Assembly: GCA_021613375.1 (NCBI GenBank)
Contig: CM038719.1
Span: 34,200,747 to 34,264,746 of the forward strand
Length of the DNA stretch: 64,000 bases
Direction: 5' to 3'
From: Megaleporinus macrocephalus
Lineage: Eukaryota > Chordata > Actinopteri > Characiformes > Anostomidae
The notes under the pieces are model-generated. The model worked only from the letters and a program-made list of their open reading frames with translations, had not been told where the DNA came from and searched no databases. Shown piece after piece: positions 1-11,265 of this stretch (position 1 is its first letter; every line of letters starts with the position of its first letter). The position numbers were made by a program, and so were the translations under genes.

Positions 1-790
1 ACTGATTTCGCCTACTGAGTAGTAGGCAAGTAGGCGATTTCGGACGCACCCATTGTTTCATGAACTTTTTCTACCGTTCTGCTCTAAATAATTATGGAGC
101 AGGTACCACACGATTTCTTTAACTTCAGATTTTTTTAACTCGAAAGTTGTCTAAATGTTGGTGACATCATGAATAATTCATGAGAAACCACTGGGTGTAA
201 AGTGTTCAAACAGATCAGGTGCTTGCAGATATAAAACCAATTTGAATTTTACTTAAGGCCAGTAAATACACAGGAAAAGCAAAATACCCAAACCAAAGAG
301 AAATCAAAAAAGAAAGCCGATAAACAGTTCATGGTCAAAAGCCGAAGCACAAAAACCAATGCAAACAATATGCAAGGGCGAAAACGAGAAGAACAGTCAA
401 AAACACAAAACAAGCGTTTATTTAGGGCAGGGGTATTTAACTAGAATCAGTAAGGTCTAGTTGGTGGACATTTTTTCAGGCCAAGGTCCAGACCATCATA
501 ACTTCTAACTTTTGTTATGATTTAGTGGCGTATCTGTATCCTAAAGTAGTCTAGTATCAGCAACTGAAAGACCAACACATCACAAATACCGTTCAATATA
601 TTTCAGTACATTTACTGTTTAAATGCTGAACTGAATTAATTATTTATTTATTTTCCTTACTTGAAGTAAACATAAGGGCTGTATTTAAAAAAACCTGTAT
701 TAAAAAAAAAATCTGAATGTTTTTTTTTTTAAGTGAGAAAAAGTAAATAAAATATGTCTTCTTGTAACTCGATTTAACATTTTAACAGTG
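1..790. other. Non-coding, AT-rich left edge
   Basis: No exon with credible splice sites was recognised. The stretch near 428 (CAGGGGTATTTAACTAG) resembles the start of a hAT-type element, but no matching opposite end was established. Confidence 0.3.
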
Positions 791-794
791 TGTC

Positions 795-1216
795 TCTCTC
801 TTGTATTCTTCTCTCAGACTTTCTCTTGTTCAGTGAGAGAAGTGAGCTCTTGGTTGTCCAGCCAGGACTTTAAATCTGGGCTTAATTGGTGTCAGGGCCA
901 TTCTCACACACATAAGAGATATACGCAGCTATTTTTAATTCGCTACAGTCTCAGAACATAGGAAACATGTTGGTTTGGAGCTGTCTGTGGGAAGAATAAA
1001 CATGTCTTGGTCCATTCCCGATTAAAAAGTCGTTTTCCGCTGCCGAGATTCCTTTATTTATCTGCACAGATCTGATTGGCTGAGGAGCGCCTTTGGTGAT
1101 CTACCGTAAAGACAAGAAACGTTCTGTGTATCAAAATAAACACTGTCAATACACTGTTTGGGTCCGCATTGGACAACGTCTGGGTCCGGACCCAGGCCAC
1201 GGTCCGCCTATTACTG
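795..1216 (-). mobile_element. hAT-like repeat fragment, second copy at 51.3 kb
   Basis: Read on the minus strand from 1216, this segment starts CAGTAATAGGCGGACC. It runs parallel to 51305-51545 (plus), including a block around AAACGACTTTT and the CAGCTCCAAACCAACATGT stretch. In the other copy the matching region encodes a BED-zinc-finger-like CxxC peptide; here it is broken by stops. Non-functional repeat remnant; the family name is inference. Confidence 0.45.
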
Positions 1217-1897
1217 ACCTCTGATTTAGGGACTCCACTGAACCAGTGGGAGAAGCTGAACTGACTGAGGAGGAGTCCACGGCAGGAGGTGTAACACTGG
1301 GGAAAGGAATGCTTTGCGGCTAGCGACTTAAAACTCCACAGGACCGTACAGCATGACTTGCATTTTCCAAGCAGCCCTGGATCACATTACTATCGTTTAG
1401 GGAACCACAGATACAAGTCCTGGAATCTTTCACATTTTTATCCAACTTAGGCGCACCCTCGATGGGCATGCTAAGACACTTTAGAGTACCATAACAACAG
1501 TAACTGACTCAAACTGTACAGGATTATGGGGCGTCATGCTCGCTCTCCAACCACATCAGACTGTTTTATTGTAGTCTTCGGTAAACTGGACGTAACAATG
1601 TTTAGTATCAGATCATGGAAGCTCTGTAGATAGACAGAGAAATGTTAGATTAAAACCAAACTCCAAAGTTCAGTATGGCATGACCTGCCACTTCCAAAAA
1701 GATCGCAGTGCTAGTCCTTAAGAAAACTGGTCGATGATGTTAGTGTCATAATCTTGTGATCATCAAGCTTAAAGTGTCAAAGTCGACAAGACCACTACTC
1801 CATGCAATCCCCACTTTGGCACTGACTGTACTTTTTTTATTAATTAAAAAATCAACAATTTCTTAGTACAACACTTAATATCATAGTATATTCTCAG
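1217..1897. other. Non-coding stretch, nothing recognised
   Basis: Unique-looking sequence without long frames. I searched its minus strand for a second sulfotransferase exon to follow the one at 2704 and saw none. Confidence 0.3.
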
Positions 1898-2384
1898 TAG
1901 GGCTGGGTATAGCCATTGACTTCCCGGATCGATTCGATCCCGATTCACAAGGTCCCAATTCAATTCGATTTCCGATTCAATTCAATATCGATTCATTTAA
2001 GGATATTTCAGTTACAATAATATGTTTTGTTTGAATATGAAAAGAGATTTTCAGAGAACTAATGTGGTAAATGTACAAGAAACACTCAACCTACCATTAC
2101 TAAAAACAACCTACCATTACTAAAAACAACCTACCATTACTAATAACATTAGTGTTTATATGTGTATATACCGTCATGGTTTCTGAATCAAAAATGTAGC
2201 CAGACATCTGGTTTCATGTTCTGGGGTGCCTTCACTTATGCTCTAGCCATGCAGATCTCGTTGCGCGAAAAACAATGGCTGATCACGCGAGACTGGGTGC
2301 GGGGGTGGGGGCTGGAATGCTAATTTTAAAGGTCGATCTCGGGTTTATACGAATCGATAAATCGATTTTTTAAACACACCCCTA
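1898..2384. mobile_element. MITE-like element with ATCGATTC-rich ends
   Basis: The left end reads TAGGGCTGGGTATAG followed by GATCGATTCGAT. The right end reads AATCGATAAATCGATT then ACACACCCCTA, roughly its inverse. A short tandem of the motif CTACCATTACTAAAAACAAC (three copies, about 2092-2145) lies inside. No transposase. Consistent with a non-autonomous DNA transposon of the kind common in teleosts; superfamily not assigned. Confidence 0.45.
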
Positions 2385-2703
2385 ATTCTCAGTATTCTAA
2401 TAAATCTTAAACCTTAAATTTGTTATAAAAATAAAGTGTTGTTACGCTGGTCCATTGCTGAACTTACATGAGGGTTTTTTCTTCTTTTTCAATTAGAATC
2501 TTTCCAGCCATGTGCTCTGCACGTGTTCCACCCTCAATCACTTTACATTGCTGCCCATGTAGTTATTGGATAATAACCCATATGGATGTAACAAGTCTGG
2601 GAGTACAATGGGTTAAAAACAAACGCTGTCAAATTATAATGACTCCATGGTTACTGCCTCCCATTCATTGTCAGCATGCTAGGTTGACCAAACGTTCTCT
2701 CAC

Positions 2704-2884
2704 CAGACTTCGGATAGGTCACCAGAAAAATGTCAGTGTCTCGTATCTCGAAGGTCTGAAGGCAGTCGATGTTCTCCTCCTTGAGCATGTGACTTGCAAA
2801 AACATAGCCTTTATATTTGCAAAGGTAGTCGTTGATCTTTTCCATCGTAACAGCCGCAGAGTGCCGTGCCGTCTTACTCCCGCT
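2704..2884 (-). CDS. Cytosolic sulfotransferase (SULT), first coding exon only
   Basis: Cytosolic sulfotransferases move sulfate from PAPS onto small hydroxyl or amine substrates. The exon starts after a minus-strand acceptor (TACTTTACAG) at 2884, carries about 39 bp of 5' UTR, and has its ATG at 2845. It encodes 47 full codons and ends at a canonical donor (TCTG|GTGAGAG) at 2704. The peptide has the family's N-terminal KYKGYxF and IRDTDIFLVTYPKSG; TYPKSG is the 5'-phosphosulfate-binding loop, which in this family is normally split by the exon 1/2 junction exactly here. No later SULT exon was found down to position 1, so the rest lies beyond the left edge or is lost. The subfamily (SULT3/SULT6-like or other) cannot be set from 48 residues. 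Confidence 0.72.
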
Positions 2885-3094
2885 CTGTAAAGTACACGGA
2901 CAAACAGTCAGGCAGTGAGAATGAAGTTCAACTGGACTTTGGAACCAACCTCTACAGCTCCATAGTATCACTCGGTGCTAGTGTACAGCAGTAACGTTCA
3001 GTGACTCAAGCGTTTCAGGTCCTATAGATTCAAAGTACATTAACATGCATTTAGAAAACAAAGTGCAACAACATGACCATTTAATGTATATATT

Positions 3095-4377
3095 AATGAC
3101 ATAAATTACATGATGTATACAGTATTTAAGCCCATTTGAAGGATTGAGTTTGTTCACTTTTTTGCAGTTTTAATGTATATAAAGTAAAAATTCCATGATG
3201 TAAACTGTACGTACTGAATATAAGCTCATATGAAGGTTTGGGTCTGTTCACTCTTCTGCAGTTTTAAGGTATATACATAAAAAATACATGGATATATACT
3301 GTATATAAGCTCATATGAAGGTTTGGACCTGTTTATTCTATTGCAGTTTTAATGTATATAAATTAAAAATGACATGAATATATTTTGTATATAAGCTTAT
3401 ATGAAGGTTTGGGTCTGTGCACTCTGTTGCAGTTTTAATGTACATAAAGTAAAAATTACATAAATACATACTGTATATACACTCATATGAAGGTTTGGGT
3501 TTGTTCACTTTATTGCAGTTTTAATGTATATAAAGTAAAAATTACATGATGTAAACTGTATGTACTGTATATAAGCTCATATGAAGGTGCAGGTCTCTTC
3601 ACTCTGTTGCAGTTTTAATGTATATAATTTAAAAATGACATGAATATATATACTGTATATAAGCTCATTTAAAGGTTTGGGTCTCTCCATTGCAGTTTTA
3701 ATGCATATACATTAAAAATACATAAATATATACTGTATATAAGCTCATATGAAGGTTTGGGTCACTCCATTGCAGTTTTAATGCATATACGTTAAAAATA
3801 CATGAATATATACTGTATATAAGCTCATATGAAGGTTTGGGTCACTCCATTGCAGTTTTAATGCATATACGTTAAAAATACATGAATATATACTGTATAT
3901 AAGCTCATATGAAGGTTTGGGTCTGTTCACTCCATTGCAGTTTTTATGTATATACGTTAAAAATACATGAATATATACTGTATATAAGCTCATATGAAGG
4001 TTTGGGTCTGTTCACTCCATTGCAGTTTTTATGTATATAAATTAAAAATGACATGAACATCTACTGTATATAAGCTCATATGAAGGTTTGGGTCTGTTCA
4101 CTTAATTGTAGTTTTAATGTATATAAATTAAAAATACATGAACATATACTGTATATAGGCTCATATGAAGGTTTGGGTTTGTGCACTTTACTGCAGTTTT
4201 AGTGTATATAAAGTTAAAATGACAATGTAATATGTATGTACCGTATATAAGCGCAAAGGAAGGTTTTGGTCTGTTCACTGTATTAAAGTTTTAATGTACA
4301 TAAAGTAAAAATTACATGAATACATACTGTTTATACACTTGAAGGTTTGGGTTTGTTCACTCTGTTGAAGTTTTATG
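3095..4377. repeat. AT-rich tandem array, about 80-bp unit
   Basis: About 15 copies of a roughly 80-90-bp unit built around ATACTGTATATAAGCTCATA, TGAAGGTTTGGGTCTGTTCA and TTGCAGTTTTAATGTATATA. Two adjacent units near 3781 and 3861 are 80 bp apart and almost identical; outer units are more diverged. One more unit (about 4898-4980) lies beyond a MITE that splits the array. The open frame at 3778-3993 (minus) merely reads through repeat units. Confidence 0.9.
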
Positions 4378-4897
4378 TACACTGCAGCTCAAAAGTTTGG
4401 GATCACAGTGAAATGTCCTTGTCCTTGAGTATCTTCTTCCTTAACACAACAATGGACTGACGGGTCTCTAAAGAAAGTTGTTTCTTTCTGGTCATTTTGA
4501 GTCGGTCAGCAAGCCATCAACTGCTGATGCTTCAGATACTAAACTAACCTAGAATGTTGTTCTCCCTTTTATGCTCACGTATTAGTAGAATGTCTTTCAG
4601 CTGTGCATCACAATTGAGCAAGAGTGTCCTAACTACCAATTAGTCCAATAACATCCTTAACTTGGATTGGCGGCCGTACCAGGAGATTTAGACAGAGGAC
4701 TGAGAATTGCTGATAATAGAACTACATGCTAAATAAGCCTCTATACAAAAATAGACTTTAATACAAACATTTTTATTCTTTAAAATTATCTGATAAACTT
4801 AAATTAATTGAGAAATGGACAATATTGTTTGTTAATTGCATGAAAATAGCCTGAAATGAAATTCTAAAGTGATCCTAAACTTTTGAGCGGTAGTGTA
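4378..4897. mobile_element. Tc1/mariner-type MITE inserted in the tandem array
   Basis: Left end TACACTGCAGCTCAAAAG, right end (minus strand) TACACTACCGCTCAAAAG. About 28 bp of terminal inverted repeat bounded by TA on both sides, the Tc1/mariner target. About 520 bp, no transposase frame. The same tandem repeat flanks it on both sides, so insertion post-dates array formation. Confidence 0.8.
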
Positions 4898-5559
4898 TAT
4901 ATAAAAAAATATATGTATGTAAATAAAAGAATACATGAATACTGTATATAAGCTCATATGTAGGTTTGGGCCTGTTTACTCTATCATGAATATCATGAAT
5001 ATGCATATATCATGAATATGCATCTCAGTTTTTTTTTTTATAATTTGAACACGTCAGTTGTCATTTACATTGTGTTTCATGATTAAGGGACCAATAGAAA
5101 TGCTCAAAAGTAGCTTGGAAATACTTCTGGGTCAACTGACTTGCATTAAAAGAGATGAAGGTTTTTGGTCTCTCCTGTAAAGCTGTCGTTTTGAAGATAC
5201 TTGTGTTTTTCTTTGGACAGCAACGATATACTTTTGAGGTTTGGGTCTGTTTACAGTGCTCATCTGTGTACTTTGATTCAGCATGACAGTAAAAGGTGCT
5301 GTAAAGACTGGCTAATCAGTAAATATGCGTTGTTAGCATTCTGAGATAAACATATTCAATAGGATGGGCAGGGTGGCAGCTTTACTTTATGTACTTCGAT
5401 TAAGGAAGTCATGTAGTTTCTGTTCTGTGGATCAATGTAGGCTAGTTATGAGAGGATCAGTTAAAGTAGGAGAATAGACAGAAGGCGATGGAAGAAGCAA
5501 GAGGATCAGACTGCCACGGTCAGTTTAAACATATCTATATATCAGGTATCATAGGTGCA

Positions 5560-5700
5560 GTTTAATACGCTCTTATTCAGAGTGACTTACGAAAGAGCTT
5601 TGTGTTCAGTCAGAGTATGTATCTCTAGGCAGTACAAACAGGTTCAAGTCCAAATTACCCATGCGTAGCCAGAAACAGGGGCCAGTGCTGATTCCTAAAG
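5560..5700 (+). repeat. Partial copy of a teleost interspersed repeat
   Basis: CTCTTATTCAGAGTGACTTA followed by a segment ending GGGGCCAGTGCTGATTCCTA matches the repeat at 39400-39838. No coding content. Confidence 0.5.
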
Positions 5701-5734
5701 AGAAGAAGGAAAAAAATAATAATAAAATGAAATA

Positions 5735-6030
5735 CTACTAGTAGATAAACTAGAAATTGCATTTCCTTTTTCCATTTCCAGCATGGTGGCGCATAAAAGA
5801 CAAATAGAGGAGTGCGGGTGGGTATGTCTGTGGATTACAGTTTGGGGATCTGTCCTGAGTGAGTACAGGCAGTTTGATGGCTGTAGGTTAAACGAAACCA
5901 TAATGTTTGAGTTCGGCTATAAATTAATGGGATCCTATGGGAGGAATGAGGGATGAATAAATGACAAATAGACGAGTGCAGGTCAGTATGTTTGTGGATT
6001 AGAGTTTGGGGATCTGATCTAAAACAGTAT
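5735..6030 (+). repeat. Copy A of the AACTAGA...CATTTTC dispersed element
   Basis: Starts AAACTAGAAATTGCATTTCC. It holds two roughly 120-bp sub-repeats containing GACAAATAGA(C/G)GAGTG and GGGGATCTG. Related copies are at 27620-28110, 29045-29340 (plus) and 29790-30340 (minus). Confidence 0.65.
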
Positions 6031-6039
6031 TGTAATATT

Positions 6040-7365
6040 TCTTGTATCATGAAAAGTATCACAATGCTATATTGTTGTCATATCGCCTTCCTTTTATACT
6101 GTAGTCCACAATTATCAACAGCAGAGTTTTACTGTTGTGGTTCACTGAGGTGGAACTATTTTATATCCAAAGAATAAGTCCAGTTTTTTTATTTTCTACT
6201 ATTTTGAAAAGAGAGAGCATTACAAACGTGTCGTTAAAGCGCCAGAGAAAGTATAAAACCTGTAACGAGTTCCAGCTGCGGATAAGAACTCAAACTCCCA
6301 GAGTTCCCTCTGATGTTACGTGACCCACTCTGACCTGTTTGTGCCTTCATACGTAGTGAAAGCGCAGACTGTTCATTAATACTGGATAGAAACGCTGATA
6401 TGACAGACCGAACTAAAGAAAAATGTTTCACTACAAACTGCCAGCTGAGCTTAAAACAACTGTGAACGTCTAGATTCAAATATTGTAAACGTGATATTTA
6501 ATAATATTTGCTCGTCTTTTACACGCAGCTCCTCTGCGCTGTTCAGTCAGGCTCGTCACCTTCCGGCTCTCTGATTGGCTGAATCACTCGTTGAGTTTAT
6601 GTGGACACTTATAGTACATTTTACGGTTTGCTTCTATATAGCTTCTTATTTTAATTCCTTCATTCCAATTTAAAATGCCGTAGACGCCAGAATGTAACTG
6701 CTGCACGGTTTAAGGTGGCACAGGATACATGAAGCTAACTGTAGCGTCTTTCTTCAGGTTAAAGCTCAATAACGGCTCCACTAGCTTTAGACTTCCACTC
6801 CAGCTTTGGCGATTAAACGAGCAGACGAGAAACACAACGCTGTTTTACTTTCCTACAATGTTGCTACAACGTTGTCAGAAGGTGCTGCTGTTTACTTTGT
6901 ACGTTGGCACAACATTACTACTGTATAATGCATGCTCTATGCTATTATGGCTTAACAAACTATATAAAAACCCATGAAGATATAAGTGAACTGAAAGATT
7001 CTAGGCGATTGTGACAGCGTACTGGCAACGTTACTGCTATGTTGTCACAACGTTGTCAGACAACGTTGTCCAAACTTTCTGAGGAATTGCATTTCAGCGT
7101 TGTCACAACTTAACTGTGTTGGCAGCTCTTAAAGTAGATGCTGACCAGTGACTCGACCACACGGTGTCATACAAAGCCTTGCAGGGGGAGTCACTTCCAG
7201 ATATAAAAGAAAAATGAAAGAAAGAGCTTGGGCTGGTGGTCTTCCTCCTGTTGCCTCCACCCACTACGCGCCTGTGCAGCTCTTAAAGGGACAGTACACT
7301 TTTTACTGAGAAGGTTCTTGTATGCAGAGCCGCAGATTACAGTTGGTGCATACAGTATTATCAGG
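6040..7365. other. Non-coding stretch with short repeats
   Basis: No credible exon. It holds clustered ACAACGTTGTC/GTTGCTACAACGTT motifs (6855-7110), a 32-bp motif at about 6690 (ATGTAACTGCTGCACGG) found again at 13194 and inverted near 22197, and a CCAAT-type box (CTGATTGGCTG) near 6580. The local short open frames lack homology. Confidence 0.35.
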
Positions 7366-8060
7366 AGCGTAGGGGGGGCACATTTACTAATATGAATCAA
7401 AGCCCACCCTATCCCCTAAAATATTACCTATAAGCTGATTCCACTGTAGGTAAGGTTGTAAATCACTGTATGTATAGTGACATAGAACAACATTTGTGGA
7501 ATTACAGTAAATTACAAATAAATAAACATTATTATCTATTTATTATTAGATAAATCCAATTAAAGATCACTTTACAAACTAAACAAGATACTCCACATTA
7601 CATGGTACTGCTGTCAGAAAACTTAGGCTATACATACGAAGTCTGGATTGTGTACATATATACCCAGAAAATATATAATTTTCTTTGGAGCATAATGCTG
7701 AAATGAAATGACAAAACAATATATATTAAGTTTTCTTGACTAGACAAGACTAACATTAATGTTAGACAGTAAGGCTGTGTCCCAAAAACCACCCTCTGGA
7801 ACATTACATACTGCACTACTGAAAGCACTTCTAATGATTGTGTCCTTTTATTTATTTATTTATTTTATTATATATATATATTTTACGTATGTAGTGTAGT
7901 AGCAGTCTGCAGTTTGGGACGTGGCCAGAGAGTAATGTAGCTTAATGTTTCAGAGAGCTTCCTGACTAAAGTAAATATAAACGTTAGCGAACCCATATCC
8001 TCCTCATCTGTTACCATAACAACACATTATACTAGAGCTGTTTTATTGCAGTATTTATGG
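7366..8060. repeat. Left copy of a segment repeated at 63.47-64.0 kb
   Basis: Matches 63467-64000 in the same orientation: CAAAGCCCACCCTATCCCCT, AGCTGATTCCACTGTAGGTA, GATAAATCCAATTAAAGA, then CAGTTTGGGACGTG and GTTACCATAACAACACATTA. The middle of this copy (7590-7895) is about 150 bp longer. Either segmental duplication or a long interspersed repeat. Confidence 0.85.
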
Positions 8061-8340
8061 TCATTGTTGCTGTTCATTGCTCTCATCACTGACCTCGCAC
8101 TTAAAGCTGGCACAAGTCACAAGCTACACGACGCTCCAGCGAGGCCAGAGCTCAAATCAGTGAAGCTGCTGACTGCAGGACATTTCTGAACAGGCATCTC
8201 AACACAAGACCCAGACAACCTAACAACCAGAGCCAGTTGCTAACAACAAACACAGCACGTGAATTGCGAACGCTGCGAAAACACACTTTTAAATTAAATT
8301 GTTTTTAAACAGTTTCTCTGTTACCCTGTGCTTCAATGCT

Positions 8341-8818
8341 CAGGACTCCAACAGGACCACCACAGAGCAGATCTTATTTGGGTGGTGCATCTCAGCACTT
8401 CATTAACTCTTGACGTGGTGGTGGCGCATTAGTGTGTGTTGTGCTGGTGAGAGTGGACCAGACTCTGCAGTGCTGCTGAAGTGTTTAAATGCCTCAGTGT
8501 CACTGCTGGACTGAGAATAGTCCACCAACCAAACCTACCTGGCCTGTAAGCAGCATCCTGTGACCACTGATGAAGGACTGGAGGATGACCAACACAACTC
8601 AGTGCAGCCTCAGATGAGCTACCGTCTCTGACTTAACATCCACAAGGTGGGACAACAAAGTGGAATGGACAGTGAGTGGACACAGTGTTTAAAAACTCCA
8701 GCAGCACTGCTGTGTCTGATCCACTCGCACCAGCACAACACACCACCACCATGTCAGTGTCACTGCAATGCTAAGAATGACCCAGCACCTAAATAATACC
8801 TGGCCTGGTGGGGGTCCT
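8341..8818. mobile_element. Palindromic repeat element, copy 1 (5' of GIMAP exon)
   Basis: Begins CAGGACTCCAACAGGACC and ends CTGGCCTGGTGGGGGTCC. The two ends form about 75 bp of imperfect terminal inverted repeat, and internal segments also pair (GTGGACCAGACTC against TGTGTCTGATCCACTC). It shares most of its length with 9806-10312 in direct orientation. Non-autonomous DNA-transposon-like; family not assigned. Confidence 0.75.
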
Positions 8819-8871
8819 TTGCACTGATGATCTATCTGCAATGGAAGTTGACTCTCTCTCTTCTCCTACAG

Positions 8872-9692
8872 GCAGTTCACTGTCTCTCTCGTCCAGCCCC
8901 AGCCTGAATTTGGTTCTGATTGGTGAGAGAGAGGCTGGGAAGAGCGCAGTCGGCAATGCCATCCTGGGCAGAAAGGCGTTTGACGAGGTGGGAGTGAGGA
9001 CCAGACTGAGTGTGCGATATGAAGGTGTGGTCAGGGGACAGCGGATGTTGGTGGTGGACACTCCGGGCTGGGAGTGGTTCAACTTGGGCGGCAGTCGGGC
9101 ATCATCTGAGCATGTGAGAAAGCAGATGCTGGCCAGTATGAAGCTGTGCCATCCTGGTGCTCACGCTTTGCTCTTGGTGGTGCCTCTGTCATTCTCCTTT
9201 TCAGGCCGGGAGCGCCGCGTCGTGGAGGAACACGTGGACTTGTTTGGTCCACAAGCTTGGAGTCACACGCTGGTGCTTTTCACCGTGAAAAACACTGAGC
9301 AGCTGCGTTCCTTGAGGCTTCAGGAGGAGGTGGAGGACAACGCGGAGCTGGCGAAGCTGGTGGAGAAATGCGGCGGGCGCTACCACGCCCTCTACAGTCA
9401 AACCAGCAGTGGAGAGGACCTGGTGGCTAAACTTCTGGCTAAAATCCAAGACATGATTTCGGCTAATGGAGAGTCGGTGCTCCTCAGCGAGGAGGTGATG
9501 AAGCTGGCCAGTGAGAGAGAGGAGGAGGAGCAGAGGCGAGAGGAACAGGAGAGGAACGAGAGAAAGGAGCAGGTGAAAAGAGTGAGGGAGGCCCTCAGGA
9601 AAAAAGAGATGGAGGAGATGGTGGTGTCTGAGGATGAAGAAGACGAGGAGATGGAAGGACAGAGGAGAAGAGTCGAGACAGCAAAGAGTTAG
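8872..9692 (+). CDS. GIMAP/AIG1-family GTPase, main (terminal) exon
   Basis: GIMAPs are septin/dynamin-related GTPases of lymphocyte and antimicrobial biology that act on intracellular membranes. Numbering from the Met codon at 8841: P-loop G28-EREA-G33-K34-S35 followed by AVGNAILG, G3 motif D73-TPG, and the family box CHPGAHALLLVVPLSFSF. The usual G4 TxxD motif is not seen: where FTxGD is expected the sequence reads FTVKN. The C-terminus is a highly charged Glu/Arg/Lys coiled-coil-like tail (about residues 210-283). A pyrimidine-rich tract ending TTCTCCTACAG at 8871 is a strong acceptor, so the true coding start is probably in an upstream exon. The Met at 8841 would lie in that polypyrimidine tract and the upstream GTG at 8808 lies in a repeat. 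An ATTAAA follows the stop by about 20 bp. Single copy here, flanked by two copies of one repeat. It could be an intact small GIMAP or a decaying copy. Confidence 0.8.
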
Positions 9693-9805
9693 TAGAAGCT
9701 TTATTACTGTATATTAAATAACATACACTAAGAAATATTCACTTCTCATAATCAACTTTCATGTTTGTGGTCATGTTCCCATATATCCCCTGTTCTACAA
9801 TAGTC

Positions 9806-10312
9806 AAGACCCCCACAGGACCACCACAGAGCAGGCACTATTAGTGAGATGGATCATTCTCAGCACTGCTGTAACACTGACATGGTGCTGGTGTGAGTGG
9901 ATCAGACACAGCAGTGCTGCTGCAGGAGTGTTTAAACACCTCAGTGTCACTGCTGGACTGAGAATAGTCCACCAACCAAAACTATCTAGACAGCAGTGTC
10001 CTGTGGGCAGCACCCTTTGACTATTGATGAAGAACTAGAGGAACACAAACTGTGCAGCAGGAGATGAGCTACTGTCTTTGACTTTACATCTACAAGGTGG
10101 ACTAACAATGTAGGAGTGTCTAATAGAGTGGACAGTGAGTGGACACAGTGTCTAAAATCTCCAACAGCACTGATGTGTCTGATCCACTCGTACCAGCACA
10201 ACACACACTAACCCACCTCCACCACATCAATGTTTCTGCAGTGCTGAGAATGATCCACCACCCACATAATACCTACACTGCTCTGGTGGTCCTGTGGGGG
10301 TCCTGACCACTG
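9806..10312. mobile_element. Palindromic repeat element, copy 2 (3' of GIMAP exon)
   Basis: Starts CAAGACCCCCACAGGACC, ends GGTCCTGTGGGGGTCCTGA. It is parallel to 8341-8818 along nearly its whole length (shared CTGGACTGAGAATAGTCC and GTGTCTGATCCACTCG) and self-complementary about its centre. Sits about 110 bp after the GIMAP stop codon. Confidence 0.8.
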
Positions 10313-10884
10313 AAGAACAAGGTAGTACAGTAAAGTAGTATCCAGTGTGAACATATCCGTGTTGTATGTTTTAAATAGGCGTTGAAGCTCAGGAGCCCTC
10401 GGAGAACTCGAGCAGCAGACCAGACTTTTATGTTTGTTGTAAAACGCAGTGATGCAGAAGAGAAAAAATGAAGGGATGAGGAGGAAATGAAGAAGTGATG
10501 GAGATGAAAGTGATGCGACTGTAGCAAACTGTGCTATCCCATGATTCATCTGGAGCTGCAGAGGCATTCCAAGCTGAGGAAGAAACACAGCGGAAAGCGG
10601 AGAGTGGGCTGTGTGTACGTAGTGAACTGAGGTTATGTATGGATTATGGATGTATGGAGTTCGGATTCAGAATACATGACAAAAAAGCAGATCAGTGCCA
10701 CAAAAAGTATCTAAAACAACGACTGAAGGGGCCTTTAATCAATAGCAGGACGTTTACAGTGGTGGTCTTAAAGGATTAAAGGATGTTAAAGGATGTTGGT
10801 AAGTCGGTGGACGTAGTGCATTTGAAGTTGTGTGGATACTAAACACTTGTGTACTGAAAGAGCTTGACTGCTTTATGGGTCCAG

Positions 10885-11090
10885 TCTAGTACACTTTATT
10901 GGCAACAGTATTCACTCACCCATCCAAATTATTGAATTCAGGTGTTCCAGTCACCACAGGTGTATAAAACCAGCACCTAGTCATGCAGACTGCTTCTATA
11001 AACATTAGTGAAAGAATGTGTCACTCTCAGGAGCTCAGTGAACTCCACTATTGAATTTGATAGGAACTCTTGACATTTGTCAACATTTGC
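10885..11090 (+). mobile_element. Tc1-like element 5' fragment
   Basis: TTGGCAACAGTATTCACTCACCC-type terminus followed by CCAGGTGTATAAAACC-like sequence. The same element family as 19045-19596, truncated after about 200 bp. No usable transposase. Confidence 0.6.
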
Positions 11091-11198
11091 AGTCAGGAAC
11101 ACATTTACAAAAGCTAGTTTTGTTCATAAAGTAATAGAATTAAATAGGATGTTTAATGAACACTTGGAACATTAAATAATGAAATAAGCTGATTTCAG

Positions 11199-11264
<66 letters not shown>
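11199..11264. repeat. (TA)n microsatellite
   Basis: About 33 TA dinucleotides with a short AAAA interruption. The reading frame over it on the minus strand is an artefact. Confidence 0.95.

Positions 11265-11265
<1 letters not shown>

Noticed and set aside
2468..2890. 140-codon plus-strand frame near the sulfotransferase exon
   Set aside because: Overlaps the minus-strand SULT exon, which has family motifs and splice sites; the plus frame has none.
8808..8871. GIMAP start at GTG 8808 or ATG 8841
   Set aside because: 8808 lies in a repeat and is not ATG. 8841 falls in the polypyrimidine tract of a strong acceptor ending at 8871. Kept only as a residue-numbering reference.
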